Assembly: GCF_000331995.1 (NCBI RefSeq)
Contig: NC_020134.1
Span: 2,454,627-2,518,626, forward strand
DNA from: Thermoclostridium stercorarium subsp. stercorarium DSM 8532
GTDB taxonomy: Bacteria > Bacillota > Clostridia > DSM-8532
Direction of reading: 5' to 3'
Length of the DNA: 64,000 nucleotides
Shown: positions 60,125 through 64,000 of the stretch, piece after piece
Layout: the number at the start of each line of letters is the position of its first letter
Position numbering within the stretch: position 1 is the first letter of the stretch
The notes under the pieces: generated by a model
The model's input: only the letters and a program-made list of their open reading frames with translations
What the model was told of the DNA's origin: nothing
Databases searched by the model: none
Translations under genes and position numbers: made by a program

Positions 60125-60880
60125 GTGAAAAACAAAATTAAACTCTACGGATTTAACAACCTAACAAAATCCTTATGCTTCAATATCTTCGACGTCTGTT
60201 ATACCATGTCGGAACAGGATCAGAAAGAATATGTCGAGTACATTGATGAACAGTACAATTCCGAAAGGCTTACCAATATATTGCTTAACGTTTCGGATAT
60301 GATAGGTGCCAAGGTTTTGCACGTGTCCAAACAGGATTATGAACCCCAAGGCGCAAGTGCAACCGTTCTAATTGCGGAAAATAATTTTCATGGCAGCGAA
60401 ACCCTCGCTCATCTGGATAAAAGCCATATTGCCGTTCACACATATCCCGAATGTCATCCGGTATCCTCTCTGGCGACATTCCGTGTTGATATAGATGTCT
60501 CAACCTGCGGCGAAATTTCCCCGTTGAATACTTTGAATTATTTAATAAGCAGCTTTGATTCGGACATTATTACAATGGATTACAGGATCAGAGGCTTTAC
60601 GCGGGATATTGACGGAAACAAACTCTTTATGGATCACACCATCTCGTCCATCAGGGATTATATAAACAAAGAGACACTTGAAAAATATGAATCGGTGGAC
60701 TTTAATATGCCCGAATGCAATCTGTTCCACACACGGATGATGATTAAGAACATTAACCTGAACAATTACCTGTTGCACACCGATGAAAATGAATTGTCCG
60801 AAGAAACCCGCCTTCAAATTATAAACAGCATAAAACGCGAAATGGAGGAAATATTCTGGGGTGAAATAAAGAAAAAATAA
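60125..60880 (+). CDS. speD: S-adenosylmethionine decarboxylase proenzyme (E. coli type)
   Basis: A 251-residue pyruvoyl enzyme that decarboxylates S-adenosylmethionine, giving the aminopropyl donor for spermidine. The self-cleavage site is HLDKSHIAVHTYPE, where Ser100 becomes the pyruvoyl group. The length and the NIFDVCYTMSEQDQKEYVEYI N-terminus match the longer E. coli-type SpeD and not the short Bacillus type. It starts at GTG 60125 with AAGGGGG upstream. speE follows 29 bases later, so the two form a spermidine operon. Confidence 0.92.
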   Translation: MKNKIKLYGFNNLTKSLCFNIFDVCYTMSEQDQKEYVEYIDEQYNSERLTNILLNVSDMIGAKVLHVSKQDYEPQGASATVLIAENNFHGSETLAHLDKSHIAVHTYPECHPVSSLATFRVDIDVSTCGEISPLNTLNYLISSFDSDIITMDYRIRGFTRDIDGNKLFMDHTISSIRDYINKETLEKYESVDFNMPECNLFHTRMMIKNINLNNYLLHTDENELSEETRLQIINSIKREMEEIFWGEIKKK

Positions 60881-60909
60881 CATTTAATTATTTGAAAGGG
60901 TAGATCAGA

Positions 60910-61770
60910 ATGAGTTTATGGTTTAGTGAAAACTATGCTGATGGTGTTGTTTTTTCAATAAAGGTAAACAAACAGCTTGCCAGCGTAAAAAGTGAATTTC
61001 AGCAAATAGATGTATATGATTCCGACGATCTTGGCAGGATTTTGGTCATAGACGATTACCTGATGCTTACAGAAAAGGACGAATTCATCTATCACGAAAT
61101 GCTGGTCCATGTTCCAATGGCAGTCCACCCCAAGGTTGAACAAATTCTTGTCATTGGAGCCGGCGACGGCGGAATAGTACGGGAACTGACCCGTTATGAT
61201 TATGTTAAGAAAATAGACCTCGTTGAAATAGATGAAATGGTTATAAAGGTTTGCAGGGAGTTTTTCCCGCAGATCGCGTCTAAATTCGACGATGCCCGGG
61301 TAAATATTCATATCCAGGATGGGCTGGAATATGTAAAATATTGCCAAAATCAATACGACCTCATAATCGTGGATTCCACCGATCCTGTGGGCCCCGGGGA
61401 AGCGTTATTTACGGAAGATTTTTATAGAAATTGTTATAAAGCCCTAAAAGATGACGGCATAATGGTTAACCAACATGAAAGCCCGTTTTATCCCATAGAT
61501 GTCGCCGGAATGAAAAAGGCGCATAAAAAAATATACAGGGTTTTTGACATAAGTGAAGTGTATCAGGCACATATTCCTACATATGCTTCAGGGCACTGGC
61601 TGTTTGGATTTGCATCGAAAAAATACCATCCGACAAGGGATTTTAATGCCGACAGATGGAACTCCCTCGGCATAAAAACGAAATACTACAATACCGACTT
61701 GCATATCGGCGCATTTGCACTGCCAAACTATGTGAAGGAATTACTTAAGGAAGCGGAAAACGAAGTCTAA
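60910..61770 (+). CDS. speE: spermidine synthase (polyamine aminopropyltransferase)
   Basis: A 286-residue enzyme that moves the aminopropyl group from decarboxylated SAM to putrescine. The SAM-type fold shows VIGAGDGGIVRELTRY, the catalytic Asp in IIVDSTDPVGPGEALF and an N-terminal beta part with LGRILVIDDYLMLTEKDEFIYHEML. AAGGG lies before the ATG. It is co-transcribed with speD, and a terminator follows. It is the partner in the SAM-consuming polyamine pathway. Confidence 0.94.
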   Translation: MSLWFSENYADGVVFSIKVNKQLASVKSEFQQIDVYDSDDLGRILVIDDYLMLTEKDEFIYHEMLVHVPMAVHPKVEQILVIGAGDGGIVRELTRYDYVKKIDLVEIDEMVIKVCREFFPQIASKFDDARVNIHIQDGLEYVKYCQNQYDLIIVDSTDPVGPGEALFTEDFYRNCYKALKDDGIMVNQHESPFYPIDVAGMKKAHKKIYRVFDISEVYQAHIPTYASGHWLFGFASKKYHPTRDFNADRWNSLGIKTKYYNTDLHIGAFALPNYVKELLKEAENEV

Positions 61771-61805
61771 AGTCAAATGATATATCAAACGCGTATTAAA
61801 GCGGC

Positions 61806-61851
61806 CACAGCGGTCCGGTAGCGGTTGCCACGGCCGCTGTGTCTGTTTTTT
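61806..61851 (+). terminator. terminator of the speDE operon
   Basis: CACAGCGG (61806-61813) pairs with CCGCTGTG (61834-61841), with further pairing inside the GC-rich loop, followed by TCTGTTTTTT. It lies 36 bases past the speE stop. Confidence 0.85.
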
Positions 61852-61883
61852 CACCCGAAAGCATAAATAAATAATTGTTTTTA

Positions 61884-62483
61884 TTAAATTAAATAGTTGG
61901 AGTTTTTCTTTTTATTTCTCACTTTTTCATTAACAACCTCATACATTTGTTTTATACCGTTCTGAGAAGCTTCAAAGCCATACGCATCATTGCGGTTAAT
62001 CCCAATACTGCCCGCTTCCTTAACCACGTCGATGTTGGCGCCAAGAAATATGAATTCCCAGTTGTATTTTTCCCTTTGCCGCTTAATAAGCTGTTTTACC
62101 GTTTCGTACGTGAATTCCCTGCTTGAGTTTTCCATACCGTCAGTTGTAATGACAAAAATCACCCTTCCGGGGCGTTTGCTTTTCTTGGTTTTTAAGATTC
62201 TGTTGTGAACATCCAAAATTGTTTTTCCGACGGCATCGAGCAGCGCGGTCATTCCCCTGACATAATACTCCTTGTCGGTAAGCTTTATATCTTTTATATT
62301 CACTCCGTTCCAAAGAATTTCGTACCGATCGTCGAACAGTACCGCCGTTATAATCGTCTCTCCCGGTATTTCCTTTTGTTTTTCAATAAAAGCATTGAAA
62401 CCTCCTATTGTTTCGCTTTCAAGGCCTGCCATGGAACCGCTTCTGTCAAGAAGAAAAATTATTTCGGTCAAATCTTTGTTCAC
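61884..62483 (-). CDS. von Willebrand factor A domain protein
   Basis: A 199-residue protein that is almost all one vWA domain. The MIDAS metal site is at the start (IIFLLDRSGSMAGLE), with later TTDGMENSS and GMTAL elements that complete it. There is no signal peptide, so it acts inside the cell. The GTG at 62483 is preferred because GGGGG lies 9 bases upstream; the frame is open to 62537. It diverges, with a 100-bp gap, from the HTH protein gene. Similar vWA proteins work with partner ATPases or toxins, but I see no such partner. Function unknown. Confidence 0.8.
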   Translation of the reverse strand: MNKDLTEIIFLLDRSGSMAGLESETIGGFNAFIEKQKEIPGETIITAVLFDDRYEILWNGVNIKDIKLTDKEYYVRGMTALLDAVGKTILDVHNRILKTKKSKRPGRVIFVITTDGMENSSREFTYETVKQLIKRQREKYNWEFIFLGANIDVVKEAGSIGINRNDAYGFEASQNGIKQMYEVVNEKVRNKKKNSNYLI

Positions 62484-62583
62484 AACACTCAACCCCCTTA
62501 AACGCTTTTGTGTTATGCTATAATAATAAAAAATCACAAAAAATAAATGGTCGCCTGGCAGGCGACATTTTCAGAGGTTTAAT

Positions 62584-63075
62584 ATGCTTTCCGAAAAAGT
62601 GCTTGATGAACTGCAGTCATTTATATACAAAAACTTCCAATCATTTAAGGTTTCCGAAAGTGTGCCATATACAGTGTCAGAACCGTTTCATCAGGAACTG
62701 GAAAACTTTATTGAGGAAAACATAAAACCTTCTTTCAGTCAGACACTTATGAAATTTATTGAAAAAAAGGGACTGACCGCTTCCCAGGTTTACAGAAAAG
62801 CGGGCATTGATCGCAGACATTTTTCAAAAATACGCTCAAATAATGAATACAAACCAGGCAAAAACACGGTTATCTGCCTGGCGTTAGCCCTTGAGCTGAA
62901 CATGAACGAAACCAACGAACTGCTGGCTTCTGCGGGATATTCCTTATCGAAAAGCGAACTGTCGGATCTTATAATCCTTTTCTGCATACAAAAAAAGATA
63001 TACAAAATAGAAGACATAAACGAGGCTCTTATGCATTTCGGATTAAAGCCCATTGGCCGTGTTATTGAGAAATAA
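62584..63075 (+). CDS. helix-turn-helix (XRE-like) protein
   Basis: A 163-residue protein with a helix-turn-helix region at about residues 60-120 (KKGLTASQVYRKAGIDRRHF and the following KIRSNNEYKPGK) that resembles XRE-type DNA-binding domains. The first 50 residues (FKVSESVPYTVSEPFHQELE) and the last 40 have no family I recognise. AGAGG lies before the ATG. It diverges from the vWA gene and overlaps the end of the metalloprotease gene by 14 bases. It may control the vWA gene by binding the shared gap (inference). Confidence 0.7.
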   Translation: MLSEKVLDELQSFIYKNFQSFKVSESVPYTVSEPFHQELENFIEENIKPSFSQTLMKFIEKKGLTASQVYRKAGIDRRHFSKIRSNNEYKPGKNTVICLALALELNMNETNELLASAGYSLSKSELSDLIILFCIQKKIYKIEDINEALMHFGLKPIGRVIEK

Positions 63076-63769
63076 CCGGTAAAGCCTTCAGTTCCTTTCT
63101 TAATTTCCGCCATCCGGGCAAAAACATGTCCATAAATGCATAAAACCTTTTATTGTGGTATCTTTCAATAAGATGTGTCATTTCATGTACCACTATGTAT
63201 TCAAGATATTCAGGGGCCATTTTTGCCAGTTCAAGATTAATCCATATCCTGCCTGTAGCGGGATTGCACGTTCCCCATCTGGTTTTCATCAGCTTAACGC
63301 CAAAACTCCTGACATTAACCCCCATTACTTTTTCCCACCTGGCGATTAAATCCGGAAGCCGTTCTTTAAGCTTGTTCCGGTACCATTCGGTGAGTATCTT
63401 CTTTCTCTGTTCAGCATTGCTGTTTTCGCGGACGTAAAGATTTATCTCCCCTTTTTCCTCGCACAACTCAACTCTTTGCCTGTTGTTCGTATATATAACG
63501 TTCAGAAAATACTCCCTGCCCTGATAATAATGTATTTCTCCTGAAACAAATCTTTTAAGGGGACCTGCTTTGTACTCCCGGTATTTTGCACGGTGTTTTT
63601 TTATCCAGTTAAGTTTTGAGACCGCAAAATTTCTGATGACGCTTTCCTTCACCCTTAAAGGCGCAGTAATGCGTACCCTTCCGTCGGGCGGCAGCACGTA
63701 CAAATGCATGTTTTTAATTTTTTTCCTTATTACTTCAATTTCAATCCCGTCAATATTAATATTGCTCAT
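63062..63769 (-). CDS. YgjP-type metal-dependent hydrolase
   Basis: A 235-residue protein of the YgjP/DUF45 (SprT-like, M48-linked) metalloprotease group. The zinc motif is VVHEMTHLIERYHNKRFY near residues 190-210 (H-E-x-x-H plus a third His), and LMKTRWGTCNPATGRIWINLELA just before it is the classic YgjP core. The N-terminal half is beta-rich (IKNMHLYVLPPDGRVRITAP). The substrate is unknown. It overlaps the convergent HTH gene by 14 bases. The start codon ATG at 63769 has only a weak ribosome binding site. Confidence 0.85.
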   Translation of the reverse strand: MSNINIDGIEIEVIRKKIKNMHLYVLPPDGRVRITAPLRVKESVIRNFAVSKLNWIKKHRAKYREYKAGPLKRFVSGEIHYYQGREYFLNVIYTNNRQRVELCEEKGEINLYVRENSNAEQRKKILTEWYRNKLKERLPDLIARWEKVMGVNVRSFGVKLMKTRWGTCNPATGRIWINLELAKMAPEYLEYIVVHEMTHLIERYHNKRFYAFMDMFLPGWRKLRKELKALPVISQ

Positions 63770-63947
63770 GGTTTAATATTGTCCCTGTTTAAAAATAATA
63801 ATAGCTTTATTATACATCAATCAGGGTACCTTTTTAACCTTTGCCATAAAAATTTTCGCATAATTCGGGGATGGCGCTCCCATGAATGTTTTCCCCGACC
63901 GGATTTAAACCGATTTGTCGGAAAAAAACATAAAGAAAAGCAAAAAA
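63770..63947. other. gap with two stable stems of unknown role
   Basis: Within this gap a perfect 7-bp stem TCGGGGA/TCCCCGA (about 63867-63900) is followed by CCGAC/GTCGG, and a possible minus-strand promoter for the YgjP gene (TATAAT near 63808-63813) lies to the left. The first stem encloses an inner GGGA-loop-TCCC that looks like part of a fluoride (crcB) riboswitch, but the required pseudoknot partner is absent. It could be a leader, a small RNA or simply a hairpin-rich spacer. Confidence 0.3.
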
Positions 63948-63984
63948 ACAGGATACATTGTTTCATGTATCCTGTTCCTTTTTT
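63948..63984. terminator. bidirectional terminator at the right edge
   Basis: ACAGGATACAT (63948-63958) pairs perfectly with ATGTATCCTGT (63965-63975). A T-run follows on the plus strand (TCCTTTTTT) and a seven-base T-run on the minus strand, so it can end transcripts from both sides, probably including a minus-strand gene beyond the window. Confidence 0.8.
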
Positions 63985-64000
63985 AACAGCCCACCGGTTT

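Noticed and set aside
63862-63900. Fluoride (crcB) riboswitch
   Set aside because: The first stem and loop fit, but the pseudoknot partner and the conserved GCTGATG segment are missing.
63983-64000. A minus-strand tail reading ...KPVGC-stop at the right edge
   Set aside because: Only five codons are inside the window, too few to support a gene, although the terminator next to it fits one.
1-64000. CRISPR arrays, insertion sequences, prophage, rRNA or tRNA genes
   Set aside because: I saw no repeat-spacer pattern, transposase or integrase motifs, terminal inverted repeats, or cloverleaf-like GGTTCGAATCC cores.

Overview
The window looks like a chromosomal segment of a low-to-moderate GC Firmicute of the class Clostridia. 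The signs are strong AGGAGG-type ribosome binding sites, frequent GTG/TTG starts, Rex, a Clostridia-type glutamine synthetase III, an FtsEX locus, a SigD-like motAB promoter and a metG-tatD-yabE-ksgA order. Split transketolase subunits, a GH35 enzyme with a DUF5107/TPR partner, a second large glycosidase and a complete galTKE set suggest a plant-polysaccharide user (Thermoclostridium/Acetivibrio-like). That placement is inference; the window has no rRNA marker. I see no rRNA, tRNA, CRISPR array, insertion sequence or prophage.

Layout. 0-4 kb: small hypothetical genes, a GME-fold protein, a PC4-like protein, DUF378 and motAB. 4-7 kb: argF under tandem ARG boxes, a GNAT acetyltransferase and a tandem HD/HD-GYP protein. 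7-14 kb: a carbohydrate locus (GH35 plus DUF5107/TPR) divergent from an AraC regulator. 14-20 kb: a histidine phosphatase, a YcxB-like protein, a small alarmone synthetase, RtcB, a two-gene transketolase and YitT. 20-25 kb: rpmE and the galTKE operon, divergent from a second AraC regulator. 25-32 kb: GSIII, then a five-gene operon made of an ECF transporter (UPF0397 S component, double ATPase, EcfT) and two tandem SAM-hydroxide adenosyltransferases, behind a strong promoter and a structured leader. 32-39.5 kb: a K/E-rich protein, then the metG-tatD-coiled-coil-yabE-ksgA cluster. 39.5-47.6 kb: a divergent IspF-like protein, an ABC exporter, Rex, HisF, a two-domain class II aldolase and CcdA/TlpA-like redox proteins. 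47.6-52 kb: a DNA-repair island (DUF4130 protein, Hsp33, a deoxyinosine glycosylase fused to an O6-alkylguanine transferase, PrsW, an AlkA-like glycosylase). 52-55 kb: a large glycosidase and a nitroreductase. 55-60 kb: a coiled-coil protein with ftsE and ftsX, tyrA, and a peptidase E pseudogene. 60-64 kb: speD-speE, a vWA protein, an HTH protein and a YgjP-type metalloprotease.

How parts work together. The two AraC genes each diverge from a sugar-catabolic operon and probably activate it. Arginine feedback can act through ArgR directly on the argF promoter. SAM links two loci: speD/speE use decarboxylated SAM for spermidine, while the tandem adenosyltransferases hydrolyse SAM next to an ECF transporter. 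The most unusual items are the glycosylase-alkyltransferase fusion, the FtsEX partner with a non-hydrolase C-terminal domain, and the ECF/SAM-hydrolase operon with its leader.
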